A DNA stretch of 64,000 nucleotides from Chryseobacterium soldanellicola. Lineage in GTDB: Bacteria; Bacteroidota; Bacteroidia; Flavobacteriales; Weeksellaceae. Positions 18,082 to 27,656 of this stretch are shown piece by piece (positions within the stretch are counted from its first letter, which is position 1; every line of letters begins with the position of its first letter). Location: positions 186,001 to 250,000 of the forward strand of contig NZ_FNKL01000003.1 in assembly GCF_900100115.1 (NCBI RefSeq), given 5' to 3'. The notes beneath the pieces were generated by a model, which searched no databases, was not told the origin of the DNA, and was given only the letters and a program-made list of their open reading frames with translations. Made by a program: the position numbers and the translations under genes.

Positions 18082-18912
18082 ATGTCGGAAATTATTATTC
18101 TCTTTCTCGGAGCCATCTCTGCCGGTCTTTTGGGTTCGCTTACCGGTTTAGGAGGAGGAGTTATCATCATCCCTTTATTGACGCTTGGTTTCGGAGTTCC
18201 AATGCATTATGCGATTGGTGCTTCATTAATATCTGTAATCGGAACATCTTCCGGAGCTGCCGTTGCTTTTGTTAAAGAAGGCTTCACAAATATGCGGATC
18301 GGGATGTTTTTAGAGATCGGAACCACAGCCGGAGCAATTATCGGAGCCCTGGTTTCAGGTATGCTGAATCCTAATACTTTGGGGATTATTTTCGCCAGTA
18401 TTCTTATTCTGACTGTTATTTTAAACCTTAAAGGAAAGCCTGACCATCAGGAACCCGTAATAAAAGGAAGTTTAGAGGAAAAACTAAAGCTATTCGGAAC
18501 ATTTCCAGATAAAGGTGTTTTAAAAAGTTATTCTGCAAGAAATACAGTTCCGGGATTTTTAATGATGATGTTTGCCGGTGCGATGTCCGGACTTTTAGGA
18601 ATAGGTTCAGGGGCGTTGAAAGTTTTGGCGATGGACAATATGATGAAGCTGCCTTTCAAGGTTTCTACGACGACAAGTAACTTTATGATCGGTGTAACTG
18701 CTGTTGCAAGTGCCATGATCTATTTTCAAAGAGGTGAAATTATCCCTGTAATTGCGGCTCCCGTTTTAATTGGTGTGGTAGTGGGCAGTTTTATAGGTTC
18801 AAAAACATTAATGGTTTCCAAGACAAAAAAACTGAAAACATTTTTTGCCATTGTAATCACTATTTTGTCTATTTATATGATGTATAACGGAATAAATAAA
18901 AGTTTCAGATAA
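18082..18912 (+). CDS. sulfite exporter TauE/SafE family membrane protein
   Basis: The 276-residue protein has about eight hydrophobic segments in two halves, each opening with the glycine-rich TauE/SafE motif (LLGSLTGLGGGVIIIPLL near residue 13; GLLGIGSGALKVLAM near residue 171). Family members export sulfite, sulfoacetate or related anions through the inner membrane; the substrate here is unknown. Its stop and the ATG of the DUF1634 gene share one base (TAATG), so the two are translationally coupled, as is common for this pair. Confidence 0.9.
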   Translation: MSEIIILFLGAISAGLLGSLTGLGGGVIIIPLLTLGFGVPMHYAIGASLISVIGTSSGAAVAFVKEGFTNMRIGMFLEIGTTAGAIIGALVSGMLNPNTLGIIFASILILTVILNLKGKPDHQEPVIKGSLEEKLKLFGTFPDKGVLKSYSARNTVPGFLMMMFAGAMSGLLGIGSGALKVLAMDNMMKLPFKVSTTTSNFMIGVTAVASAMIYFQRGEIIPVIAAPVLIGVVVGSFIGSKTLMVSKTKKLKTFFAIVITILSIYMMYNGINKSFR

Positions 18913-19295
18913 TGAAAAAGAACTTCACAGATGTGGATTTGAACCGTTCCGTTGGAAATCTCCTGAGATTGGGCGTTATTTTGTCTGTAATCATTTCACT
19001 GATTGGCTTTATAAAGCTTTTTTTGGAAGGTTTTAAAATGCCGAAGAAATACACAAGCTTAGATATCGGTTCTTCTTCAGAGAAAGTTTGGGGGCATTTC
19101 TGGCATTCCCTGTGTTCGGGAGAAGGAATGGCCATTATTCAATTGGGAATTCTTATCCTGATTATTACCCCTTTAATGAGAATTGTTTTCGCTCTTATTG
19201 GGTATTTAAAAGAAAAAGATTATGTCTATGTAATCATTTCCTCAATTGTTTTAGCAATTATGGCAATAAGCTTCTTTACAGGATACGCACATTAA
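18912..19295 (+). CDS. DUF1634 domain-containing membrane protein
   Basis: The 127-residue protein has three hydrophobic segments (about 19-36, 75-96, 104-122) and the DUF1634 start VDLNRSVGNLLRLGVILS. Genes of this family are regularly found next to TauE-type exporters and probably encode an accessory membrane subunit; this role is inferred from neighbourhood only. It is coupled to the TauE gene by a one-base overlap. Confidence 0.85.
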   Translation: MKKNFTDVDLNRSVGNLLRLGVILSVIISLIGFIKLFLEGFKMPKKYTSLDIGSSSEKVWGHFWHSLCSGEGMAIIQLGILILIITPLMRIVFALIGYLKEKDYVYVIISSIVLAIMAISFFTGYAH

Positions 19296-19298
19296 TTT

Positions 19299-19676
19299 TT
19301 ACATTTCATAAAATTCCAATGGCAACTGATCCGGATCCTGAGTAAAGAAAAATTCTTTACCGGTAAATTCATCGATTCTGATTTCTTCACATATTACTCC
19401 TTTTAGAATTAATTCCTGACGTTTTTCATTAACATTTTCAACCGAAAAAGCCAAATGTCTTAAACCACATGCTTCAGGTCTTGAAGGCCTTTCCGGTGGA
19501 TTTGGAAACGAAAATAATTCGATCACATAATCATCTCCGATCGCCAGATCAAGCTTATAAGAATGCCTTTCTTCACGATACACTTCACGGATAATATTTA
19601 ATCCCAAAATCTCTGTGTAGAATTTTTTGGAAACCTCGTAATCTGAACAAATAATAGCAATATGATGAATTTTCAT
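19299..19676 (-). CDS. VOC family protein, YaeR/GloA2-like
   Basis: The 125-residue protein is a single vicinal-oxygen-chelate (glyoxalase I fold) domain of two beta-alpha-beta modules. The four expected metal ligands are visible: His5, Glu53, His74 and Glu121. The sequence HHIAIICSDYEVSKKFYTEI and GLRHLAFSVEN match the YaeR/SMU1112c branch, whose reaction is not established. It is 3 bp from the convergent DUF1634 gene and 6 bp downstream of the NTF2-like gene, so likely in an operon with the latter. Confidence 0.85.
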   Translation of the reverse strand: MKIHHIAIICSDYEVSKKFYTEILGLNIIREVYREERHSYKLDLAIGDDYVIELFSFPNPPERPSRPEACGLRHLAFSVENVNEKRQELILKGVICEEIRIDEFTGKEFFFTQDPDQLPLEFYEM

Positions 19677-19682
19677 TTTAAT

Positions 19683-20126
19683 TTAATTTAAATTTTTACA
19701 ATTTTCCTTTCTTCTCGTATCAATTATATATTGAATTTTCCATTCATTATTTTGTTTAACTAATTGAAAACTATTGGCTCCGCAATGTGAAAATTTTCCT
19801 TTGTAGTAAAACTGGTAAGGCGTAAAAACACTCGCAAGATTTCCGTCTGTATGAATGATATCTATCATAATTCTTTCGTCCAGATCATCTTTTGAGGCTT
19901 TAGAAACTGAAGAAATAAAATCTTTTATATCCTCATTTTTCACCCCATCTTTTGTAATGGTCTGAAGAATTGCTGTTCCCGAAAAAGCTGATTTTAACAA
20001 TTCTGGATCTGCGTTTTTCATAGCAAGAAAAAGATTACGGATCGGTTTTTCTATTTCCTGATTCTGATTATTTTGCGCAAAGCAGAAAGTACTTAAAAAT
20101 AGAGTGATGGCAAGTATTTTTTTCAT
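19683..20126 (-). CDS. nuclear transport factor 2 / lumazine-binding-like secreted protein
   Basis: The 147-residue protein has a signal peptide (MKKILAITLFLSTFCFA) and a SnoaL/NTF2-like body: an N-terminal helix IEKPIRNLFLAMKNADPELL, then ASVFTPYQFYYKGKFSHCGANSFQLVKQNNEWKI-type strands ending in IQYIIDTRR. In Bacteroidota such proteins are annotated as lumazine-binding or NTF2-like, with no known ligand. It is probably co-transcribed with the VOC gene. Confidence 0.75.
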   Translation of the reverse strand: MKKILAITLFLSTFCFAQNNQNQEIEKPIRNLFLAMKNADPELLKSAFSGTAILQTITKDGVKNEDIKDFISSVSKASKDDLDERIMIDIIHTDGNLASVFTPYQFYYKGKFSHCGANSFQLVKQNNEWKIQYIIDTRRKENCKNLN

Positions 20127-20227
20127 CTTGTTTATCTTAAACTTAGAATAAAAATAGGAAAAATATTATAGAAATTTTGCAACATTTTAAAAAGTAAATC
20201 ATACTTTTAGGCATTATTTTAACAAAC

Positions 20228-21310
20228 ATGTGGAACACCTATCTGATCTTAGTTGTACTGATGCTCACTTTAACGCTGCTGCCAAAAATTCAAAATTCAC
20301 ATTGGATATTCCGGGTTCCGGAATTTGGTAAAATCCAGATTACGTATTTTATTTTTATTACATTTATTTTCGGGCTTTTTATCGATTCTTCTAAAATTTT
20401 ATGGTATTCCCAAGGGCTTTTGGTTATATTATTCATTCATCATGGTATTACACTTATAAAATATACTCCGATTTATCCTGTAAAGAAATATCCGCGACAA
20501 TCAAAATCGTCTCAAAAAATACATTTTATTTCTGCGAATGTTTATCAGTTTAACACAGAATACAGCAGATTTATTAAAATAATTGAGAGAGATAATCCTG
20601 AAATTTTCCTGACCATGGAAAGTAATGGCGATTGGGAAAAAGCATTAAGAATTCTTGAAAAAAATTATCCTTATCAGCATAAAGTGACGTTAGAAAATAC
20701 ATACGGGATGCATTTTTATTCAAAATTTGAAATAAAAGAGGCAAAAACGCATTATTTTGTTGCTGATGATATTCCGAGTATTGAGATTCATTTAACGACG
20801 AAAGATGGGTTTTCTTTTGTCTTTTTCGGTGTTCATCCTCCACCTCCAAGCCCTACAGAAGAGGAAACCTCAAAAGAAAGGGACGGTGATTTGCTAAGTA
20901 CCGCGAAACGCGTGACAGAAATTCATAAACCTGTGATCGTAGTTGGTGATTTTAATAATGTTGCCTGGTCCAAATCGTCAATTTTATTCAGAAAAACGAG
21001 TCATTTAATTGATCCCAGAATCGGTCGTGATTTTGTATCTACATTTCACGCAAAATATCGTTTACTAAGATTCCCTATTGATCTGATGTTTCACAGCGAA
21101 GATATTTTCATTGAAAAACTTACCACTTTAGAAAATTTCGGATCCGATCATTTGCCTGTATATTGCGAATTTTTTATAGATCATCACAACGATGAACAGG
21201 AAAAAAGAATAGAAACAGCAACTTCCGAAGAAAAAAATGAAGCTGAAGAGATGATCCAAGAAGGAAAAGAAGAAAACGGAGACCGTGATGCTGTGGTGAC
21301 TGAGGATTGA
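20228..21310 (+). CDS. membrane-anchored endonuclease/exonuclease/phosphatase family protein
   Basis: Residues 1-80 contain about three membrane segments; the rest is an EEP-fold hydrolase domain facing outward or the periplasm. Visible active-site motifs are TMESNGDW (metal-binding Glu), VVVGDFNNVAW (catalytic Asp/Asn) and ENFGSDHLPVYCEF (catalytic His). The C-terminal 45 residues are Glu-rich and low in complexity. EEP enzymes cut phosphodiesters in nucleic acids or lipids; the substrate here is open. A TACTTTTA box lies upstream. Confidence 0.85.
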   Translation: MWNTYLILVVLMLTLTLLPKIQNSHWIFRVPEFGKIQITYFIFITFIFGLFIDSSKILWYSQGLLVILFIHHGITLIKYTPIYPVKKYPRQSKSSQKIHFISANVYQFNTEYSRFIKIIERDNPEIFLTMESNGDWEKALRILEKNYPYQHKVTLENTYGMHFYSKFEIKEAKTHYFVADDIPSIEIHLTTKDGFSFVFFGVHPPPPSPTEEETSKERDGDLLSTAKRVTEIHKPVIVVGDFNNVAWSKSSILFRKTSHLIDPRIGRDFVSTFHAKYRLLRFPIDLMFHSEDIFIEKLTTLENFGSDHLPVYCEFFIDHHNDEQEKRIETATSEEKNEAEEMIQEGKEENGDRDAVVTED

Positions 21311-21314
21311 TTTA

Positions 21315-21378
21315 TATTTTGACTAAAGTCAATTGTCTTCCGATAAAAGAAAACGGGCTAAAGCCCGCCTCTATTGAT
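21315..21378 (+). repeat. two-hairpin CTAAAG repeat, copy 1
   Basis: First hairpin TTGACT-AA-AGTCAA (21319-21332), second CGGGCT-AA-AGCCCG (21354-21367), tail CTCTATTGAT. It fills the gap between two convergent genes and may act as a terminator. Confidence 0.75.
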
Positions 21379-21390
21379 ATTTTTAATCGT

Positions 21391-22446
21391 TTAAAATTTC
21401 ATTATATCTTTCACTACTCCATTTTTCTGGGTGTGCTGCAATAATTCCGTTTCAATAAAAGATTTAATTTTTTCTTCAGAACCATTATTTGGAAATAAAA
21501 GATGAACATTTGCCCCCGCATCCAGTGTAAAAAATAAAGGCAAATCAGTTTCTCTCCTAAAATCCCAGACTTTATTGATCACTTCTAAGGTTCCTGTTTT
21601 CATTAAAATAAAAGCAGGATCGCTCATCATCATCATCGCGTGAAGTGTCAATGCTTCATGCTCAACTAATTTTATAAAACCTTGAAGATCACCATTTTTC
21701 AGGATTTCTATCATCGGAATAAAATTTTCTCTTGCTTCCTGAAACCTTCTTTCTGCATACGGATTTGACTTCATCAAACCATGTCCCACAGTCGAAGAAA
21801 CACTTTTCTCCCCTTCATGGATCAATAAAACCCAATCATTAAAGTGTTTAAAAATCTCATGAATTTCATCATCCGGATACTTTACGGCAAATAGATCCGA
21901 ACTGTCTTTTATCTGAGACTGTCCCCAAACAACCAATCCGTTGTAGAGGCTTCTACAGGCGCTTCCGCTTCCCAATCTTGCCAGAAATGATGCTTTTTTT
22001 AATGATTCTTCGTCAGAATTTTTTCCTGAAAACGTTTCATCTAAATTCATCAGACATTTTGCAATTGCACCAAAACCAGACGCAGAACTCGCGATTCCTG
22101 AGCTGTGAGGAAATGTATTTTCTGTTCTGATAATGTATTTTCCTTTTAAAATCCAGGGAAGATATTGCTCGATATTTTTAAAATATTTTTCTATTTTTTC
22201 GGCAAATTTCACTTCTTCATTTCCTGATAAAAATGTCTGTACAGAAAACGGTTCGTTTGCCAGAAATTCAATTGTGGTATTGGTTTTACAATGGTTTAAA
22301 GTATAGCTTATGCTTGGATTTGCAGGAATCTGACCATCATATTTTCCCCAATATTTGATCAGGGCAATATTTGACGGGCAACTTTCCGAAACCGTTTGCG
22401 GACTTATATTAAAATCGTTTTTTCCTAGAAATTCCTGTGTTGTCAT
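21391..22446 (-). CDS. mvaD: diphosphomevalonate decarboxylase
   Basis: The enzyme turns mevalonate-5-diphosphate into isopentenyl diphosphate with ATP, the last step of the mevalonate route that many flavobacteria use. The 351-residue GHMP-fold protein has the substrate motif NIALIKYWGKYD near residue 27, the phosphate loop SSGIASSASGFGAIA, and FTLDAGANVHLLF near the end, all standard for the family. It is 100 bp upstream in coordinates of the acyl-CoA ligase gene on the same strand. Confidence 0.94.
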   Translation of the reverse strand: MTTQEFLGKNDFNISPQTVSESCPSNIALIKYWGKYDGQIPANPSISYTLNHCKTNTTIEFLANEPFSVQTFLSGNEEVKFAEKIEKYFKNIEQYLPWILKGKYIIRTENTFPHSSGIASSASGFGAIAKCLMNLDETFSGKNSDEESLKKASFLARLGSGSACRSLYNGLVVWGQSQIKDSSDLFAVKYPDDEIHEIFKHFNDWVLLIHEGEKSVSSTVGHGLMKSNPYAERRFQEARENFIPMIEILKNGDLQGFIKLVEHEALTLHAMMMMSDPAFILMKTGTLEVINKVWDFRRETDLPLFFTLDAGANVHLLFPNNGSEEKIKSFIETELLQHTQKNGVVKDIMKF

Positions 22447-22545
22447 AGTTTAAATTTAAAATAATAAAACTTGATTCATTAAACCACAAATAGCACAAAT
22501 GTTTTCACAAATTTCACTACATCCTGTGGCTTTTCATTGTTTTAT

Positions 22546-24312
22546 TTAATACATTTTCTCAATAATATCTGCATATTTTTTTAGTACCACATTTCGTTTT
22601 ACTTTCAATGTCGGAGTGATTTCTCCGCTGCCAATCTCAAATTCTGCAGGCATCAAAGTAAATTTCTTCACTTTTTCAAAATCAGATAAATGGTTTTGTA
22701 ATTCTTTAATTTTATCTTTATAAAAATCGTTAATTTCCTTTTTTTGGACAATTTCTTCCCAATTTGTAAAAGGAATATTGATTTTCTTCAAATAATCTTT
22801 TAAAAACTCAAAATTCGGAACAATCAAGGCTGAAACAAACTGTCTTCCTTCCGCAATCAGTACAATCTGACTGATAAAATTATTATTGGTCAAAATATTT
22901 TCAATTTGTTGCGGGGCGATGTATTTTCCGTTGGAAGTTTTCATCAGATCTTTGATTCTGTCTGTAATAATGAGATTTCCTTTTTCATCGAATTTCCCTG
23001 CATCACCTGTTTTAAACCAACCATCTTCCGTGAAAACTTTTTGTGTTTCTTCAGGTTTATTGTAATATCCTTTCATGACGCCGTTTCCTTTTGCCTGAAT
23101 TTCGTCGTTTTCACCGATCCGAATTTCAACGCCCGGCAAAGGAAGTCCACAAGTTCCATGCTCAAAATGAGCCAACGGAAAAGCCGTCAATGTCGCTGTA
23201 GTCTCTGTCAAACCATAACCAACCGTGATATGAAGGCCCATTGCTTCAAATAAGCGAGTTACGTCGGGAGAAACAGAAGCCCCACCGCAAGGCAAAAACC
23301 ACAATCTTCCACCCATTTTTTGTTTCACTTTATTAAAAACCAATGCATTTGCAACGGAATGTTTCAAATTTAATCCAAAAGGAACCGGTTGATCTTTTCT
23401 TCTTAATTCTGCAGTCTGTTTTCCAACTTCCAGTGCCCAATTGAAGATTTTTTTCTTAAATGGCGAGCTTTCTTCAGCTTTTTCCAAGACTCCGGCATAC
23501 ACTTTTTGGAAAAATCTCGGAACCGCACACATCATAGTCGGTTTTACCTCTTCCAGTGCTTTGGCAATATCTTTTGGATCTTCAAGGAAATACACCCTTG
23601 CGCCGCCGTATAAGCACAGTAAACTCCAGCTTCTTTCGAAAACGTGAGTCAAAGGTAAAAATGCCAGTGAAAGCTCTTCCTCAAAATTCTTAAACTTAAA
23701 AAATTCAAAATGTGCATCGAAGGCTTTGACAAAATTTCCGTGGGTAAGCATCACGCCTTTCGGAGTTCCGGTGGTTCCGGAAGTATAGATTAAAGTCGCG
23801 ATATCTTCGTATTTTTTTTTGATAATTTCAAATTCCGGGGAAGCTTTTGCAATAAAATCTTCCAGATAAAAACTGCCGAATTCTTTCTTAATCCAAACTG
23901 CTTTTTTAGATATAATAATTGTCTGAAGAACACTTTCTTCTTTCTGTAAAATCGCAAGACAGGCGTCATACTGCTGCTGATCTCCGACTAAAATCGCTTT
24001 AGACTGAGAATCATTGATGATATATTCTGCCTGCTCAGCATTGTTTGTAGAATAAATCGGAACCGTAATCGCACCAATCGACAAAACAGCCAGATCAAAA
24101 ATCATCCATTCTGCAGAATTTTCGGCGTAGATGGCAACTTTATCATTTTCTTCAATTCCTGCGTTTTTCAGTGAATTGGCGGTTTTAAAGATAATTTCAT
24201 TGAATTTTTTCCAGCTTAATTCCTTCCAGCCATCTTTCTTTTTAAATCCAATCGCTGATTTTACAGGATGTTTTTCTACATTTTTATTGATAATCGCCTC
24301 TGCAAGATTCAT
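22546..24312 (-). CDS. long-chain acyl-CoA synthetase (AMP-dependent ligase)
   Basis: The 588-residue protein activates fatty acids through an acyl-adenylate to the CoA thioester. Visible motifs: the phosphate loop LIYTSGTTGTPKGVML, HVFERSWS, GYGLTETTATL, and the hinge region TGDAGKFDEKGNLIITDR followed by MKTSNGKYIAPQQIE. The layout fits the long-chain FadD15-like group. The C-terminal LKVKRNVVLKKYADIIEKMY includes the family's catalytic lysine region. The gene overlaps the end of the upstream epimerase by 4 bp, so the pair is an operon. Confidence 0.92.
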   Translation of the reverse strand: MNLAEAIINKNVEKHPVKSAIGFKKKDGWKELSWKKFNEIIFKTANSLKNAGIEENDKVAIYAENSAEWMIFDLAVLSIGAITVPIYSTNNAEQAEYIINDSQSKAILVGDQQQYDACLAILQKEESVLQTIIISKKAVWIKKEFGSFYLEDFIAKASPEFEIIKKKYEDIATLIYTSGTTGTPKGVMLTHGNFVKAFDAHFEFFKFKNFEEELSLAFLPLTHVFERSWSLLCLYGGARVYFLEDPKDIAKALEEVKPTMMCAVPRFFQKVYAGVLEKAEESSPFKKKIFNWALEVGKQTAELRRKDQPVPFGLNLKHSVANALVFNKVKQKMGGRLWFLPCGGASVSPDVTRLFEAMGLHITVGYGLTETTATLTAFPLAHFEHGTCGLPLPGVEIRIGENDEIQAKGNGVMKGYYNKPEETQKVFTEDGWFKTGDAGKFDEKGNLIITDRIKDLMKTSNGKYIAPQQIENILTNNNFISQIVLIAEGRQFVSALIVPNFEFLKDYLKKINIPFTNWEEIVQKKEINDFYKDKIKELQNHLSDFEKVKKFTLMPAEFEIGSGEITPTLKVKRNVVLKKYADIIEKMY

Positions 24313-25322
24313 TTCTTCAGCTTTTTGTCGTTACTATAATTATTAAGATGAAAATCAACACTTTCCGAAACGGGAATAAATTGATAATCAAGCCTTTCTT
24401 TAATTTTTTGATTGGAAATAATGTTCAATGATGATACCGCTTCAATATTCGATTGGGTCACCATTCTTAATTTTGGAATAAGCCATCCGAAAAGTATATT
24501 TGCTACTCTTCCTACATTCAACTGACTTCTTGACAATATTATTGCCTTTTTCAGTCCTAATTTTTGTCTGATCTGACCTCCGAAATCAGCATATTTTGTA
24601 GTTTCTGAAACAAGTAAAAAACGTTCTCCGAAAATATTTTTTTCCATTAATTCAATCGCAATTTTTGCAACATCTCTTACATCAACATAGCTTGTTCCGC
24701 CTGAAAATGTAAAACTATTCTTTTCAAAAGTCTGAAACAATTCGCCACTGCTTTGGCCCCAGTTTCCGCTTCCGATGATCATTCCGGGATTGATAATTAC
24801 GGTATTCAAACCTTCTGCAGAAGCTCTCCACACTTCCATTTCAGATAAATGCTTGGAAATCGCATACGCAGAATGTTCTATTTTCGGATTAAATTCAGAT
24901 TCTTCATCCAATTCTCCTTTTTCATTAAAATTATCCAGAACAGCCACAGAACTTACGTGAAGAAATTTTTTCACATCTGAGCCTTCACAGGCAAACAAGA
25001 GATTTTCCGTACCCTTGATATTGGTATGGTACATTTCTTTTTCATCTTTAGGATTAAAGCTGACTTTTGCCGCGCAATGATATACCTCATCTACCCCTTT
25101 CAAAGCGTCCTGCAAGGAATGAATATCATCAAAATCCACATCTACCCATTCAATTTTATTAAAAAAACCGTCAGGATTTTCCGTATAAAAGCTATAGGAA
25201 TGTCGTACTTCGTTTAAATTGCTTGTCGCCCTTTTTGATGCCCGAACTTTTTTGCCTTTTTTAAGAAGCTCTAAAACAATTACTCTGCCCAAAATTCCGG
25301 TGGCGCCCGTTACAAAAACCAT
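24309..25322 (-). CDS. NAD-dependent epimerase/dehydratase family protein
   Basis: I start at the ATG at 25322 so that the protein (337 residues) begins with the Rossmann motif MVFVTGATGILGRVIV; an in-frame ATG 57 bases further up would add an unrelated 19 residues. The GxxGxxG motif, the 'YHCAAKVSF' strand and the catalytic YAISK (Tyr/Lys) are typical of extended short-chain dehydrogenases acting on nucleotide sugars or lipid intermediates. The operon with a long-chain acyl-CoA ligase hints at a lipid substrate, which is inference. Confidence 0.85.
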   Translation of the reverse strand: MVFVTGATGILGRVIVLELLKKGKKVRASKRATSNLNEVRHSYSFYTENPDGFFNKIEWVDVDFDDIHSLQDALKGVDEVYHCAAKVSFNPKDEKEMYHTNIKGTENLLFACEGSDVKKFLHVSSVAVLDNFNEKGELDEESEFNPKIEHSAYAISKHLSEMEVWRASAEGLNTVIINPGMIIGSGNWGQSSGELFQTFEKNSFTFSGGTSYVDVRDVAKIAIELMEKNIFGERFLLVSETTKYADFGGQIRQKLGLKKAIILSRSQLNVGRVANILFGWLIPKLRMVTQSNIEAVSSLNIISNQKIKERLDYQFIPVSESVDFHLNNYSNDKKLKK

Positions 25323-25511
25323 CAAATTATATTCTGCTTGATTGTTGACTAAATTATGATAATATTTTCTATTCGGCAATTCTTTGTGCTGATGAAAAAT
25401 TACCGGAAAACAGTATCTGCAAATTTGCGATTTTTAAAGGAGAATATTAATTTAATTACTCACAAAAGTTCTTAAACCTCTACTTTTTTTCAGTCTTGAA
25501 GAATTTTTCAG

Positions 25512-25575
25512 ATTTTGGCTAAAGCCTTTCTTCCGACTAAATGAAAAAAGCGGGCTAAAGCCCGCTCCTATTGAA
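25512..25575 (+). repeat. two-hairpin CTAAAG repeat, copy 2
   Basis: First hairpin GGCT-AA-AGCC (25517-25526), second GCGGGCT-AA-AGCCCGC (25550-25565), tail TCCTATTGA. It lies after the graspetide maturase operon and upstream of the epimerase gene; the rest of the 25323-25628 gap shows nothing else. Confidence 0.75.
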
Positions 25576-25628
25576 TGATATTTTATGTTGTCCGTGAAAA
25601 TAATTTATGATTTTTTGTGCTTAAAAAT

Positions 25629-26636
25629 TTAAGCCAAAACCATGTTATTTCTTCTCGGAGCCTTGTCGCAAAGCACATCGGCAATACTTTTAGAAATTTG
25701 ATGCCCTTCTGTAAGATTATCGAGCCAGAAGAATTCTCCTGCGGCATTGATTTCGATGAAAAAATATTCGTCTTCGGGAGAAACAATGATGTCTAACGCT
25801 CCGTAATCGACGTTATAAACATCCAAAAGTTCCAGAACTTTTTCTTCAACCTCTTTTGGAAGCTCGGTCTGAACCCATTTATCAATTAAATTGACGCCGT
25901 CTTTTCTCCAGTCGACTTTGGCGTCTTCAGATTGCTGAGAGTCAATTTCGAAAGCGTAAACGTCTTGTCCGACAACAGTTACTCTCAATTCTTTTTTCTT
26001 TTGGATCATTTTCTGAAACTGCATCGGGCAGTATAAAAGCGAATCTAATTCTTCAAACTTCTCTTCTCCTACAACATTTGTAAATACCACACTTTCAACA
26101 CCATCTTCGTAAATGGCAAAACCTGTCTGCATTTTTGCAACGACATTTTTATGCTTAATAATAAACTGCTTTGCTTCTTCCGGATTGTTGGTGAGACAGG
26201 TTTCCGGAACGGTAAGTCCGATTTTATGAGCGATTTTCAACTGCTCTTCCTTGCTGTCAAGTCTTCTGTAAATACTCGGTTTTCCTAAAGAATAGGTGTC
26301 AATAGATTCTAAAAATCCGAAAAGCGTATTGCGGATTTCGCCCATTGCCGCACCGTAAAATTTAGTATCAATTTCTTCTTTTAAACCATTTGCAATATTG
26401 TAAGCTCTTCTGTACCAAACCGCTGCAATATCATCAAGACGATGTTTCGCGTCCGGAGTTTCTAAAATACTGATCCATTTTCCGTCTTCAAATTTGGTGG
26501 TCAGTTTATTTTGTAAAGGATACAAATCAACATCAAAACGAATGACTTCGCAGCCATTTTGTGCAATATATTCCGTTACTTTTTCGATTGAAAAGTTATC
26601 TGCAGTGTGTGTTATAATTAAAATTTTATTGTTCAT
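25629..26636 (-). CDS. ATP-grasp graspetide maturase, MvdC/MvdD family (1)
   Basis: Family members use ATP to link Asp/Glu side chains of a precursor peptide to Thr/Ser (ester) or Lys (amide), making macrocycles. The 335-residue protein has the peptide-binding N-terminal half (IITHTADNFSIEKVTEYIAQ, KHRLDDIAAVWYRRAYNI) and an ATP-grasp C-terminal half with VVAKMQTGFAIYEDG and the metal site FIEINAAGEF at 293-302. I cannot say firmly whether it is the ester- or the amide-forming enzyme. It overlaps the second maturase gene by 11 bp, so both are translated from one message. Confidence 0.88.
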   Translation of the reverse strand: MNNKILIITHTADNFSIEKVTEYIAQNGCEVIRFDVDLYPLQNKLTTKFEDGKWISILETPDAKHRLDDIAAVWYRRAYNIANGLKEEIDTKFYGAAMGEIRNTLFGFLESIDTYSLGKPSIYRRLDSKEEQLKIAHKIGLTVPETCLTNNPEEAKQFIIKHKNVVAKMQTGFAIYEDGVESVVFTNVVGEEKFEELDSLLYCPMQFQKMIQKKKELRVTVVGQDVYAFEIDSQQSEDAKVDWRKDGVNLIDKWVQTELPKEVEEKVLELLDVYNVDYGALDIIVSPEDEYFFIEINAAGEFFWLDNLTEGHQISKSIADVLCDKAPRRNNMVLA

Positions 26637-27582
26637 TGGTTTTCATTCTTTTTATAAGGTTATCGGCGATGGTTTCCGCAATGGGAAAATTCAGTTCTTT
26701 TTGCAGCATTCCCCATTCTCCCTGTGGATTGACTTCGAGAAAATAATAATTTCCATTAGTACTTTTTATCATATCGATTGCCCCGACATAAAGCCCCATT
26801 TCTTTCATCATGGAAGTTAAATCAGCTTTAATATTTTCAGGTAAATTGTATTTTGACCAAACATTACCCTGACTTACGCGCCAGTCGGCATTTTCGCTGT
26901 TATTGATTTTTCCTGTAAAAAATTCACCGTCAACGTAAACAATTCTCAATTCATATTCCTTTTCGATATAAGGCTGAAAAATCATCGGACAATACGTGAT
27001 ATCTGAAATAAATTCTAAATTATTTTCATCAATAATTGTTGTTGAAAGAAAATTTTCTCCGGACATTGATTTTGAAATGACTCCATGAAGCTTGGCAACT
27101 GCTTTTCCATTACAATGCTCATAAAAAAATTGGGTAATTTTCTCTTCATTATTGGAAAAAAGTGTTTTAGGAATGATAAGATTATTTTTCTGAGCGATTT
27201 TTAACTGATACATTTTATTCCCGTCAATTTTCCTTTCCTTTTCATAAGGATTGCTCCAGGGAAGATCTTCCAATATTGTCAAAAGATTGTAGCGTAAACT
27301 TCCGTATTCATTTAAAAATATTTTCTCATAATCTTCATCGAGTTCTTCGGGAACACTTATTTTCCAGGCTTTTCTGTGCCATACCGCTTTTATTTCTTTT
27401 GAACTGACAGTGTTTCCGTTTTCATCTGTAATTTCAAAAAAGTCTTCATTCATGCTGATTTTCTGAAGATGATTGATATGGTCGGAATTTAACCTGAAAT
27501 AAGAGACATTTTTCGACCGTAAATAATCAAAAAAGAGATCAATATTATAAAAATCCTGGGAATGGGTAATACAAAGAATCAT
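26626..27582 (-). CDS. ATP-grasp graspetide maturase, MvdC/MvdD family (2)
   Basis: Second maturase, 318 residues, clearly related to the one downstream. It begins MILCITHSQDFYNIDLFFDY, has the AVWHRKAWKISVPEE segment equivalent to AVWYRRAYNI, the nucleotide segment AVAKLHGVISKSMSG, and the metal motif FLEVNPQGEW at 281-290. Microviridin-type clusters normally contain exactly two such enzymes, one for esters and one for the amide. It follows the precursor genes after a strong terminator. Confidence 0.88.
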   Translation of the reverse strand: MILCITHSQDFYNIDLFFDYLRSKNVSYFRLNSDHINHLQKISMNEDFFEITDENGNTVSSKEIKAVWHRKAWKISVPEELDEDYEKIFLNEYGSLRYNLLTILEDLPWSNPYEKERKIDGNKMYQLKIAQKNNLIIPKTLFSNNEEKITQFFYEHCNGKAVAKLHGVISKSMSGENFLSTTIIDENNLEFISDITYCPMIFQPYIEKEYELRIVYVDGEFFTGKINNSENADWRVSQGNVWSKYNLPENIKADLTSMMKEMGLYVGAIDMIKSTNGNYYFLEVNPQGEWGMLQKELNFPIAETIADNLIKRMKTNEQ

Positions 27583-27597
27583 TGGCCGATTGTTATT

Positions 27598-27632
27598 AAA
27601 AAAGGAAACTTAAAGTTTAAGTTTCCTTTGAA
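27598..27632 (-). terminator. terminator between precursor and maturase genes
   Basis: Perfect 14 bp arms (27601-27614 and 27616-27629) with T-run on the minus-strand side (27595-27600 read as U on the minus transcript). Because both neighbours are on the minus strand, it should end most precursor transcripts and let only a fraction reach the maturases. Confidence 0.82.
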
Positions 27633-27656
27633 TATGATTTTGTTAATATGTTCTAT

